A stretch of DNA of 58,028 bases from Gammaproteobacteria bacterium. GTDB taxonomy: Bacteria; Pseudomonadota; Gammaproteobacteria; Thiohalomonadales; Thiohalomonadaceae. The notes under the pieces are model-generated. The model had not been told where the DNA came from, ran no database searches, and was given only the letters and a program-made list of their open reading frames with translations. The position numbers and the translations under genes are program-made. The stretch's first letter is position 1; every line of letters begins with the position of its first letter. The stretch covers positions 1 to 58,028 of the forward strand of contig QKED01000025.1 of the NCBI GenBank assembly GCA_003252455.1, read 5' to 3'. Of this stretch, positions 50,451 to 58,028 are shown one piece after another.

Positions 50451-52685
50451 TCAAGCCCCAGGCCTCACGCCCACCTCGCCGCGCGCCAGCTGGGCCTTGC
50501 GCGCCTGCATCACCGCGCGGATGTTATCGAGCAGCTCCTGGTTGTCGAACAGCAGCTCGTGGAACGCCTCGCGGGTGAGCGAGATGGTGGTGGTGGTCAG
50601 TAGCGCGCGCACCGTGGCGGTGGTGGGCGAGTCGCAGAGCAGGCCGATCTCGCCGAAATAGTCGCCAATCTCCAGACGCGCCACCGGCTGGCGTTGCTGA
50701 CCCTCGGGGCCCCCCTCTGCGGTCACCACCTCGACCAGACCGCGCACGATGAAGTGGAAGGTCTGCGCCACCTCGCCCTGGTGGATGATCGCCGCGCCGA
50801 CCTCGTAGCGATCGGTACGGAACTTGTGCCGGATCGTCTCCAGATACTCGGTAGCGAGACCAGCGAGCAGCGGCACCGACTGCAGACGCTCCACGGTCAC
50901 CTCGGCGTGGCGACCGTCGTCACTCAGACTGAAACCACTCTGCTTGTGCCAGAGCTGGTGATAGAACCCCTGCTGCGCCAGCAGCGTCGAGTGGTCACCC
51001 TGTTCCACCAGACGGCCCTGGTCGAGGACGAAGATGCGATCCATCTCCACCACCGAGGCGAGGCGGTGGGTGACCGAGATGAGGGTGCAGCGCTTGGCCA
51101 GCCGTGTGAGGGTCTGATTGATCGCCGCCTCCGTGCCGGGATCGAGGGCCGAGGTGGCCTCGTCGAGCAGCAGTACCGGGGGGTTGCGCAGGATCGCCCG
51201 GGCGATGGCCAGACGCTGACGCTGGCCGCCCGAGAGTGAACCGCCGTCCTCCCCCACCAGGGTATCGTAGCCCTGCGGCAAGGCACGGATCATCGTATCC
51301 GCCTCGGCCGCCTGGGCGGCGGCGATGACCGCCGCATCGGAGGCCCCGGGCAACCCCATGCGGATGTTCTCCATCACGCTGATGTTGAACAGAAAGGTCT
51401 CCTGCAACACCATAGAGAACTGCCGTCCGAGCTGCCCACGGGGGATCTCGCCGAAGGGCCTGTCGCCGTAATAGAGCCCACCCTGCTGTGGTTCGTACGC
51501 GCGCGTGATGAGGCTCAGTAGGGTGCTCTTGCCCGAGCCGCTGCTACCGACGAAGGCCATCGAACAGCCCGAGGGCAGGCACATATCGATATCGACGAGA
51601 TTGGGCCTACCGGGGTCGTAGCCGAAGGTGACCGCACGCAAGCAAATGTCGCCCGCGAGCGCCGGGGCCCCGGCGTCGACCACCTCGACCGGCAGGGTCG
51701 GCTCGTCGAACAGCTCTCCGACCCGCTGCAGGCTACCCACGGAGTGCATCAGAAAGGGGCTCGACTCCGACATGCCACGAAAGCCCTCGTCGAGGTTGAG
51801 CAGCAGGCCGACGAAGGCGAGCAGGGCCCCGACGGTGAGCCGCCCCTCGATGGAGAGGTAGGCGCCGAGTCCGACGATGAGCAGGATCAGCAGCAGCATG
51901 CTGAACACGGTGAGGCGCCCGACGAGAAAGGTGTGGAAGTTCATGCGCAGGGTGCTTGCGAGCCACGCCTGCTGGCGTTCGGCGAAGCGCTGCTGCTGCA
52001 ACGCCTCCAGGTCGAAGATGCGGATGATCTGCTGCCCACGGATACTCTCCTGCACCACCTGCGCCACGGCGGCGTCCTGCTGCTTGCGGGCGTAACTGGC
52101 GCGCGCCGCACTGCCGCCGAAGAGCTGCGGGCCGAGTGAGAGGAGCGGCGCGGCGACCAGCACCGCCAGGGCCAACTGCCACTCGATGAAGAACAGCAAC
52201 AGGGTGCTGAAGAGGATCAGGCTGGCGTAGTAGAGCCCCAACGGGACCCCACGGGTAACGGCGCTCTCGATGGCCGCGAGGTCGGTCGAGAAGCGCGACA
52301 TCAGGTCGCTCTTGTGCACCCGGTGAAAAAAGTCGACGGGCAGCCGCTGCATATGCCTGAACATCCGCGCGCGCAGCCCCCCCACCGTCTCGGCACCGAC
52401 GCGCGAGGCGAGATAGTCCTGTCCCACGGCCGCCAGGGCACTGAGCATGAACCCTGCGATGAGCAATCCGAGGATCTGCAGCAGCAATCCCAGATCCCCC
52501 GTCACCAGCGGACCGTCGAAGATCCACTGCAGACCGAGGGGGAAAAGCAGGGCAAAGAGCAGCTGCAGGGCGATCGCCAATAGCATCAGCAGGCAGTGGC
52601 GCCAATGCCCCTTGAGCACTCCCCACAGGTCGCTCAGGTAGGCACGCCAAGGGTAGCGGCCCTGGCTCGGGGTGGGTTCGGTCAC
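50451..52685 (-). CDS. ABC exporter with C-terminal cyclic-nucleotide-binding domain
   Basis: A 744-aa half-transporter. The N-terminal transmembrane domain (six helices, about residues 20-320) has LFALLFPLGLQWIFDGPLV and LLMLLAIALQ. The nucleotide-binding domain (about 340-580) has Walker A AFVGSSGSGKST, signature LSGGQRQRLAIARAIL, Walker B PVLLLDEATSALD and switch-His in LISVTHRLASV. Residues about 600-730 form a cNMP-binding-like domain: HQGEVAQTFHFIVRGLVEVV, LEIGDYFGEIGLLCDSPTTA, matching the CRP/phosphate-binding-cassette pattern. Such fusions suggest control by cAMP or cGMP or a structural role. GTG is the start. It is the third gene of a minus-strand run with a DHS-like enzyme and a tandem-repeat protein, separated by 94 bp from the former. 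Export of a product of these genes is a reasonable guess. Confidence 0.92.
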   Translation of the reverse strand: MTEPTPSQGRYPWRAYLSDLWGVLKGHWRHCLLMLLAIALQLLFALLFPLGLQWIFDGPLVTGDLGLLLQILGLLIAGFMLSALAAVGQDYLASRVGAETVGGLRARMFRHMQRLPVDFFHRVHKSDLMSRFSTDLAAIESAVTRGVPLGLYYASLILFSTLLLFFIEWQLALAVLVAAPLLSLGPQLFGGSAARASYARKQQDAAVAQVVQESIRGQQIIRIFDLEALQQQRFAERQQAWLASTLRMNFHTFLVGRLTVFSMLLLILLIVGLGAYLSIEGRLTVGALLAFVGLLLNLDEGFRGMSESSPFLMHSVGSLQRVGELFDEPTLPVEVVDAGAPALAGDICLRAVTFGYDPGRPNLVDIDMCLPSGCSMAFVGSSGSGKSTLLSLITRAYEPQQGGLYYGDRPFGEIPRGQLGRQFSMVLQETFLFNISVMENIRMGLPGASDAAVIAAAQAAEADTMIRALPQGYDTLVGEDGGSLSGGQRQRLAIARAILRNPPVLLLDEATSALDPGTEAAINQTLTRLAKRCTLISVTHRLASVVEMDRIFVLDQGRLVEQGDHSTLLAQQGFYHQLWHKQSGFSLSDDGRHAEVTVERLQSVPLLAGLATEYLETIRHKFRTDRYEVGAAIIHQGEVAQTFHFIVRGLVEVVTAEGGPEGQQRQPVARLEIGDYFGEIGLLCDSPTTATVRALLTTTTISLTREAFHELLFDNQELLDNIRAVMQARKAQLARGEVGVRPGA

Positions 52686-52779
52686 GGCACGCTCCGCGTA
52701 GTCGGGGGGGATGAGGGGTGGCAGCCGGGGATCGTCCCGGGCTCAGGCGCGGGGCTGCGGGGCCCACAACGTTGGGGTA

Positions 52780-53814
52780 TCAGGGTTGCGCCCCGTCGCC
52801 ATCGAAGAAGGCGCTCCAGGCCTGGCGCGGGCGGCGGCGCCACTCGCCACGGTGGTAGGCGTAGCTGATCATCAACGGCAGCACCGAGGTCGCCTCGGCA
52901 AAGACCATCTGCTCGTAGGTGGTATCGACCTTGCCCCAGGAGGCGGCCTCCTGCAGCGTGGAGCTGGAGCAGGCGCCGTCGCGCACATCGGCCACGGTGA
53001 TCTGCACTGCGTACTGATGCATCTTCACCGCGTGGCCGAGGATCTCCGCACACACCACGGTATCTTGGGCGAAGTTCTTCGGTACCCCGCCCCCGACCAT
53101 GAACAGACCGGTACTCTGGGCGGCGATCTTGATCTGGGTCAGCTCGTGAAAGTCCTTGATCGCATCGAGCATGATATGCCGTTGCGGGTTCTTCACCCGG
53201 TGCTTGACCAGGCCGAATCCGGCACTGCTATCGACGAAGGCCGGGCAGAAGATCGGCACCCCGCACTCGTAAGCGGTCTGCACTAGGGAGTGTTGCTTCA
53301 CCGCATGCTCGGTGAGGTAGCGGCCCATCGCGGCGATGAACTCACGCGAGGAGTAGGCGCGTGGCGCCAGGGTGTCGGCGATCGCGGTGATGGTGGCGTC
53401 GCACGCCTGCAGCTCCTGCTCGTCGATATAGATGTCGTAGATGCGGTCGATGTAGTGTTCACGTAGCAGGTTGTCGTCGACCCGCGTGCTGCCCTTGTAG
53501 TGCTTGAAACCGAGTGCCTCGAAGAAGTCCATGTCGACGATGGAGGCGCCCGTGGCGACCACCACGTCGACCATGCCGTAGCGCACCATATCCGCATAGA
53601 GCTGCATACACCCAGCGGCGCTGGTGCTGCCGGCCAGGGTGAGGATGATGGTGCAGTCGGGGTCGGCGAGCATGCGTCCGAGGATATCCGTGGCCACCGC
53701 CGTATCACGCGAGGTGAAGGCCATGTCGCGCATGGCATCGATGATCGGCGTGGCATCGAACGAGGTGACGTCGATGTGCCGGATAGTCTCCTTGAGCAGA
53801 TCCCGCTTGTGCAT
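52780..53814 (-). CDS. Deoxyhypusine synthase-like protein (homospermidine synthase type)
   Basis: A 344-aa NAD-dependent aminobutyl-transfer enzyme fold. Features include TIILTLAGSTSAAGCMQLYA near residue 60, VVVATGASIVDMDFFEALGF around 85, FMVGGGVPKNFAQDT, and the catalytic-Lys motif EAASWGKVD (Lys 295), equivalent to the SWGK lysine of eukaryotic deoxyhypusine synthase. Bacteria lack eIF5A, so bacterial members make homospermidine or another aminobutylated product from spermidine or putrescine. Start 53814 is chosen because GGAG lies six bases before it; another ATG at 53826 adds MEIN. The gene upstream (53858) ends 43 bp away, so the two are probably one operon. Unlike eukaryotic DHS, the sequence is closer to the bacterial DHS-like group with GGGVPKN. 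Confidence 0.88.
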   Translation of the reverse strand: MHKRDLLKETIRHIDVTSFDATPIIDAMRDMAFTSRDTAVATDILGRMLADPDCTIILTLAGSTSAAGCMQLYADMVRYGMVDVVVATGASIVDMDFFEALGFKHYKGSTRVDDNLLREHYIDRIYDIYIDEQELQACDATITAIADTLAPRAYSSREFIAAMGRYLTEHAVKQHSLVQTAYECGVPIFCPAFVDSSAGFGLVKHRVKNPQRHIMLDAIKDFHELTQIKIAAQSTGLFMVGGGVPKNFAQDTVVCAEILGHAVKMHQYAVQITVADVRDGACSSSTLQEAASWGKVDTTYEQMVFAEATSVLPLMISYAYHRGEWRRRPRQAWSAFFDGDGAQP

Positions 53815-53857
53815 ATTTATCTCCATCCGTTAGTCGGTATTGCGACCGAGAGGGTCG

Positions 53858-55411
53858 TTAGCCTTCGATGATCGGTGTGGGTATCTCGGGTGGTGCTACC
53901 TTGTTGGCGTACTCCCTCTGCAGCGCCACCCCGATGCGCACCAATCGAGGTCGGGTGATCATCATCGCCAGTGACTGGCGCCGGATACGCGCATCGATCC
54001 GCGCGAGGTGACTCTGTAGGCGTGCGGGAGCCCCCTCGGCGTGCAACATAACCAGCATTCGATAGCTGTTATAGACATTGCCGGCAACGTCTTTGGCGTA
54101 GCTACGTAGGTCGTCTTCAATCTCACCACGCTCCTCGACGCCACTACAGAGGGCGATCAAGGCCTCGTCATAAGGCTGCTCCTGCAGGCGAAACAGCAGG
54201 CGATGCAAGAAGCGGTAGTCGCCGCATCTGTAATGCATCGCGGCCTCGACCTCTGCCTCGCCGAACGCCCCACCCGAGCACATCCGCTGTTCCAACCGCC
54301 ATAGCTCGATACCCCCCTGCAACTCCGCCTCCAGGGCCTCGTCGAAAAGTCCGCGTCCGGCGAGGACCTCACGCAGACGGTCCAGGTGGGGCGAGACGAA
54401 ATGGGGGTCGTCGGTATGCCGCTCATACTCTTCGTCGATCTGGTATAGCATCGCCTCGGCATAGATAAGCTCGGGCAACCAGCGCAGGGCCTCCTCGACC
54501 CCCAGGCCGTGCAGCGGAAAGTAGTAGGTGATGATCTCCTCGACGATGACCAACGCGCGCATCAGCGCCTTGTAGGAGATCTCCGGGCGCAGCTCGCAGG
54601 GGTTGACCCGTGCATCGCCACTACCGCTCTTCTGTGCCACGGGCGGCTGCATGATAGGCGTGGGGATCGGCGGCGTCGGGTGCCGCTCGACATAGGCCTG
54701 CTGCAGCGCCAGCCACACCTCGGCCAGCTCTGGGCGGGTGGCCTGCAGCGCCGCCTCGTGCCGCTCCAGTTGCTGTTGCAGGCTGTCGAGGTGCGCCTGC
54801 AGATGGCGCGGGGCCTGCTCGGCGTAGAGGCGCACATAGAGGTCGTAGCAGTTGAGCACGCCGAGGCCCAGGTCCTGCTCGTACTGCAGCAGGTCGTCCT
54901 CGATCTCGCCGATCTGCTCCACCAGCCAGCTCAGCTCCAGCAGCTCATCGTCATACGCCTTGCCCAGCACCTTGAACAGCAGGCGGTGCTGGTAGCGGTA
55001 GTCGGCGCACTTCAGGCGCATCACCTCGACGATATCCTCGGCGCTGAAGCTCGCCCCCTCGACCAGGGCGCGCTCGAACTTCCACAGGCGCAGACCGCGC
55101 TGCAGCTCCTGCTCCAGCTCGCCATCGTAGAGACCCTGGCGTTCGAGGATGCGCTGCACCAGGGCGATACGCTGGGCCAGGGTGAGGGAGGATTCGATCT
55201 GCCGCTCGAACTCCTCGTCGGTCTGGTAGGCGGTCGCCTCGGCGAACAGCAGCATCGGCGCGGCGCGGAAAAAGTCCTTCTCGTCGAGGCCGTGCAGCGG
55301 GAAGTAGTAGAGCACGAACTCATCGATCACCCGCATCGCGCGCCTCAGCGAGTGGTAGGAGATGAGCGGATAGAGATCGTCATCATCGGCATCAGCCACG
55401 CTCGCACTCAT
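53858..55411 (-). CDS. Tandem-duplicated all-alpha protein of unknown function
   Basis: A 517-aa cytoplasmic protein made of two copies of a domain of about 230-240 residues (about 13-255 and 273-517), joined by a linker. Matching blocks: ISYHSLRRAMRVIDEFVLYY then FPLHGL versus ISYKALMRALVIVEEIITYY then FPLHGL; DEEFERQ versus DEEYERH; ADYRYQHRLLF versus GDYRFLHRLLF; GEIEDDLLQYEQDLG versus GEIEDDLRSYAKDVA; PPIPTPI versus PEIPTPI at each end. The acidic DEE(F/Y)ER and EDDLxxY blocks recall the metal-binding motifs of class I isoprenoid synthases (DDxxD and NDxxSxxKE), but spacing is shorter, so this is only a hint. GAGGT precedes the ATG. It is the first gene of the DHS-like/ABC operon. Confidence 0.8.
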   Translation of the reverse strand: MSASVADADDDDLYPLISYHSLRRAMRVIDEFVLYYFPLHGLDEKDFFRAAPMLLFAEATAYQTDEEFERQIESSLTLAQRIALVQRILERQGLYDGELEQELQRGLRLWKFERALVEGASFSAEDIVEVMRLKCADYRYQHRLLFKVLGKAYDDELLELSWLVEQIGEIEDDLLQYEQDLGLGVLNCYDLYVRLYAEQAPRHLQAHLDSLQQQLERHEAALQATRPELAEVWLALQQAYVERHPTPPIPTPIMQPPVAQKSGSGDARVNPCELRPEISYKALMRALVIVEEIITYYFPLHGLGVEEALRWLPELIYAEAMLYQIDEEYERHTDDPHFVSPHLDRLREVLAGRGLFDEALEAELQGGIELWRLEQRMCSGGAFGEAEVEAAMHYRCGDYRFLHRLLFRLQEQPYDEALIALCSGVEERGEIEDDLRSYAKDVAGNVYNSYRMLVMLHAEGAPARLQSHLARIDARIRRQSLAMMITRPRLVRIGVALQREYANKVAPPEIPTPIIEG

Positions 55412-55530
55412 ACTGACCTCGCATAGGCGTTCGTGCCCATGACCGACACGACAAGGGGAGAGGGGCGCACCCCGACGGTGGGGCTACGCAAAGGATAGAT
55501 CTTGCCACAACGACGGCCTGCGGGTGAACG

Positions 55531-55556
55531 GAGGGAGTGAGTCGCATCACTCCCTC
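55531..55556 (-). terminator. Strong hairpin at the end of the GNAT gene
   Basis: GAGGGAGTGA (55531-55540) and TCACTCCCTC (55547-55556) form a perfect 10-bp stem around a 6-nt loop. The right arm contains the GNAT stop codon. No U-run follows, so it may be a transcription pause or an mRNA-stabilising structure. It lies in the 135 bp before the start of the tandem-repeat gene. Confidence 0.5.
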
Positions 55557-56191
55557 ACTCGATAGGTATAGATGCACGGTTGGCCCCGCATCAGTCCGAT
55601 TCGGTGCAGGGGCGAGGGGAAGGTCCCGCTCAGCTCGAAGCCGAGCTGCGCATAGTAGCTGCTCGCCTCACCGACATTGGTCTCCACCGCAATGAGGCTC
55701 TCCCCACTATGCCGACACACCGCCAAGAAGTCGGCCCAGAGCTGCTGGCCGATACCTTGGCCGCGCTGCTGCGCCGCGACCACGAAGAGCACCACCTCAC
55801 TGTGCCGCGCGTCGAGCAGTTGCGCCTTGTGGCGCTCATGCTGCCGCCCGGCACGCAGCAGCGCCCACTTGCCCGTGGGGCGCTCGCCCTCCACCCAGAG
55901 TAGCCGCCAATACAGTCGCAGCAGAAACAGCAGGCCCATGTGGCGCGGGCCCAGGCTGGCGTTGTAGCCAAACAGCAAGCCGACCACACGCCCCTGGTGC
56001 ACGGCCAGGCGCAGGGTGTTGCTGATGTCGATGGCCCCCTCGGTGTAGAGAAAGCGCATGGCGTCGGCGAACGCAGGGGGGGCGAACAGCGTATCGAAGC
56101 CCCACGCCTCGTCGACCAGGGCCGCGCATGCGGCGTAGTCCGTCTTCCGGTAATCACGTATCTCGATTGGCAACACAGCGACCCCGCACAC
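55547..56191 (-). CDS. GNAT-family acetyltransferase
   Basis: A 214-aa acetyl-CoA-dependent N-acetyltransferase. The N-terminal strand-helix (IEIRDYRKTDYAACAALVDE) is typical. The acetyl-CoA loop is VVAAQQRGQGIGQQLWADFL (QxRGxG variant, about residues 135-154), and the C-terminal NVGEASSYYAQLGFELSG is the usual NxxAxxxYxxxGF motif. The first codon is a GTG; a later GTG or TTG a few codons in (before PIEIRDY) would fit the family better. It is 18 bp after the hrpB-like helicase stop and likely in the same transcript. The substrate, small molecule or protein, cannot be predicted. Its stop codon lies inside the hairpin at 55531. Confidence 0.88.
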   Translation of the reverse strand: MCGVAVLPIEIRDYRKTDYAACAALVDEAWGFDTLFAPPAFADAMRFLYTEGAIDISNTLRLAVHQGRVVGLLFGYNASLGPRHMGLLFLLRLYWRLLWVEGERPTGKWALLRAGRQHERHKAQLLDARHSEVVLFVVAAQQRGQGIGQQLWADFLAVCRHSGESLIAVETNVGEASSYYAQLGFELSGTFPSPLHRIGLMRGQPCIYTYRVRE

Positions 56192-56209
56192 GTCTCAGAC
56201 CCCTGCCAC

Positions 56210-58028
56210 TCAGCGTAGTGTCACCACCTTGCTGGCCCACTGATACTTTACCCGCCACCCCGCCCAGGCGGGCAGGTGCAGGCGGTTGGGCGGCTCCTTG
56301 CGCCCCTCGGCGTGGCGCAGCAGCACCTCGCGCCGCGCCGGGGTGTAGTCACACCAGAGCCTCTGCCCCGGCAGCTCCAGTCGCTGCGGCCAGCGGGCGT
56401 CGAACGCCTCGCGCTGCCACGCGGGGATCCCGGCGAAGAGGAGGTCTGCCGGGTCGATCAGGGCCAGGTCGTCGTTCACCTCCACCCCCAGGGCGGTGAG
56501 ACGCGCCAGCAGCCACGCCTCGGCCTCGGCGGGCATCCCCTCCCCCTCGCCCAGCTGCAGCCAGAGATTCCACGCACCGATGTCGTCATCGAGCCGCGCC
56601 CCGGCGGGGGCCAGCAGGCGCCCGGCGAGGATCAGGGTGCTGGCGGCCTGGCACAGCGCCGCCCCCGTCGGCTCCAGCGCCTCGCTGCGCAGGTGGCGCC
56701 CGGCATAGCGGCGCTGGCGCTCCACCTCGATGCGCCCCGCCACCAGGCGTGGCTCACGATCCTCCACCTCGCCGAGGCCCAGCTCGGCCACCCAGCGCAG
56801 CGGCACCGGGGCGCAACAGGTGGCCAGGTTGAGCGTCTGTAGGGTACCGCGCCCCGGCAGACTGTGCTGATCGAACACCAGGCACGCCTCCGCCTCCTCG
56901 GGCAGGCGGGTCTCGCGCGCCGGGGTCACCTCCTCGATGCCGTTACCGAGCGCCTCACGCCGCCGCTCGCGGCGCACGAAGAGCAGCTCGGGCAGCGCCT
57001 CGGCGGTGGCGCGCAGCAGGGGGTCACGCACGAACGGCTCATCGGCGGCGGGGGGCGGATGGCCGAGGGCGGCGCGGATCTGAGCGGCGCTGCGCCGCGC
57101 CTCCTGGCGGCTCTCGGGGTCGAGCGGCAGCCCCGCGGGGGGCGGCTCGCGCAGCAGGCGGATGCGCGTGGTGACGTCGCACGGCTGCGGCTCCCAGGCC
57201 TGTAGCGCCTCGTACTGCTCGACCCCCTGCAGGGGGCGCAGCAGCGGGCGTTGATCGAGGGTGGCGCAGAGGTCGATCATCCCCCGCTGCGTCTCGGCGT
57301 CGGGCATGGCGCTGATGAGGTGGGCGAACAGCGGGTCGAGGGGCAGGGGGAAGAGTGCACGGCCGTGGGCGGTGATGCGCCCCGCCGCGTCCAGCGCCCC
57401 CATGCGTTGCAGCCGCTCGTGGGCCTGGGCGACACGGTGCGCGGGCAGTGGCGTGGGGAAGTCGAGCGTGGCGACCGGCTGGTCGGCGGCGGCGGCGGCG
57501 AGCACCAGGTCGGTCAGCTCCTCGCGCTCCACCTCGGGCGGGGTGACGAGTTCGAGCCGCGCGGCCCGACCCCAGAGGCGTATGCAGCGCCCGGGGCGCA
57601 CCCGCCCGGCGCGCCCACGACGCTGCTCGGCAGCGGCCTCGGAGATAGGGTGCAGGGCGAGCACACTGCGTCCGTTGCGATGGTGGCTGCGCCGCTCCAG
57701 CCCCGAGTCGATCACCAGGGTGACACCAGGGATGGTCAGCGAGGTCTCGGCCACGTTAGTGGCGAGGATCAGCTTCTGTACGCCCCCCTCGGCCAGGGCG
57801 CGGTCCTGCTCAGCGTTACTCACCCCGGCATGCAGGGCGATACAGTCGATGGGCAGGCGCCCGTGCAGACGCGCGTAGAGCTGCTGGATCTCCCCCTTAC
57901 CCGGGAGAAAGAGCAGGATGTCGCCCCCCTCCCCCTCGGCCAGGGCCTGCTCCACGACCCGGGCGGCGCGCTCGCCGAGCCGATCGAGACGCGGCAGTTC
58001 ATCCCGCTCGCTGTAACTCACCACGACC
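56210..58028 (-). CDS. hrpB: ATP-dependent helicase HrpB-like, C-terminal part (5' end outside window)
   Basis: A partial DEAH-box helicase; at least 604 residues are inside the window, and the N-terminal RecA domain with Walker A/B (GKT, DExH) lies beyond base 58028. Visible are motif IV-like DILLFLPGKGEIQQLYARL, motif V LILATNVAETSLTIPG and motif VI QRRGRAGRVRPGRCIRLW. Then come the winged-helix/HA2 part (about residues 170-300) and a long C-terminal region specific to HrpB-type proteins. The very end (WQREAFDARWPQRLELPGQR, KYQWASKVVTLR) is diverged from the E. coli form, so HrpA or another DEAH member is the alternative. Role: RNA or RNP remodelling, cytoplasmic. Codon use and GC match the neighbours. 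Confidence 0.85.
   Translation of the reverse strand, partial: VVVSYSERDELPRLDRLGERAARVVEQALAEGEGGDILLFLPGKGEIQQLYARLHGRLPIDCIALHAGVSNAEQDRALAEGGVQKLILATNVAETSLTIPGVTLVIDSGLERRSHHRNGRSVLALHPISEAAAEQRRGRAGRVRPGRCIRLWGRAARLELVTPPEVEREELTDLVLAAAAADQPVATLDFPTPLPAHRVAQAHERLQRMGALDAAGRITAHGRALFPLPLDPLFAHLISAMPDAETQRGMIDLCATLDQRPLLRPLQGVEQYEALQAWEPQPCDVTTRIRLLREPPPAGLPLDPESRQEARRSAAQIRAALGHPPPAADEPFVRDPLLRATAEALPELLFVRRERRREALGNGIEEVTPARETRLPEEAEACLVFDQHSLPGRGTLQTLNLATCCAPVPLRWVAELGLGEVEDREPRLVAGRIEVERQRRYAGRHLRSEALEPTGAALCQAASTLILAGRLLAPAGARLDDDIGAWNLWLQLGEGEGMPAEAEAWLLARLTALGVEVNDDLALIDPADLLFAGIPAWQREAFDARWPQRLELPGQRLWCDYTPARREVLLRHAEGRKEPPNRLHLPAWAGWRVKYQWASKVVTLR

Overview
The window is high-GC DNA from a Gram-negative bacterium, most probably a gammaproteobacterium of the Chromatiales/Thiotrichales type. 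Support comes from lipopolysaccharide genes (heptosyltransferase, Kdo kinase), a bacterial-type ProS, GlyGly-CTERM and PEP-CTERM envelope proteins, and large BvgS-like sensor kinases. The taxonomic call is inference; no rRNA or tRNA gene was seen.

Region 1 (1-9750) is the most unusual. It is an all-minus-strand cluster bounded by two AraC-family regulators (328-1374 and 8071-9222). It holds three paralogous secreted GlyGly-CTERM proteins of unknown function, two paralogous PEP-CTERM proteins and a decayed fourth GlyGly-CTERM copy. Four of the promoters share an upstream element of fixed geometry (AT-rich -10-like box, 38 bp to GTCTAC, 6 bp to TTGCCTG-N-CTGTCT, read on the + strand). A fifth diverged copy lies upstream of the second AraC gene. 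This looks like a small self-contained surface-protein regulon. The left edge is a tandem array of perfect palindromes.

Region 2 (9752-20990) holds a PlsC-like acyltransferase, a 1353-aa multi-pass envelope protein of unknown function overlapping an orphan GspF-like membrane protein, a large beta-propeller lipoprotein, a PNPOx-like flavoprotein, and proS with a clear terminator. Region 3 (21210-28227) has two more PEP-CTERM paralogues, an EVE/VOC gene pair divergent from a TfoX-like/WYL-regulator pair around an 11-bp-stem palindrome, a lipoprotein 5'-nucleotidase, an ACC-deaminase-like PLP enzyme and a HIT protein. The HIT gene overlaps the Kdo kinase gene.

Region 4 (28224-31901) is LPS/envelope: Kdo kinase, a divergent heptosyltransferase and an LtaS-like sulfatase-fold transferase. 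Region 5 (32065-43420) carries three consecutive BvgS-like sensor kinases sharing a C-terminal domain of about 70 residues, then a convergent FecR-domain protein. Region 6 (43877-48744) is a PiT phosphate transporter, a P-loop protein, an FHA-PPP phosphatase fusion, a small unknown protein and a convergent PP2C phosphatase. Region 7 (48879-58028) has a small membrane protein, a SAM methyltransferase, an ABC exporter with a C-terminal cyclic-nucleotide-binding domain, a deoxyhypusine-synthase-like enzyme, a tandem-duplicated helical protein of unknown function, a GNAT acetyltransferase and the 3' part of an hrpB-like helicase running off the window edge.
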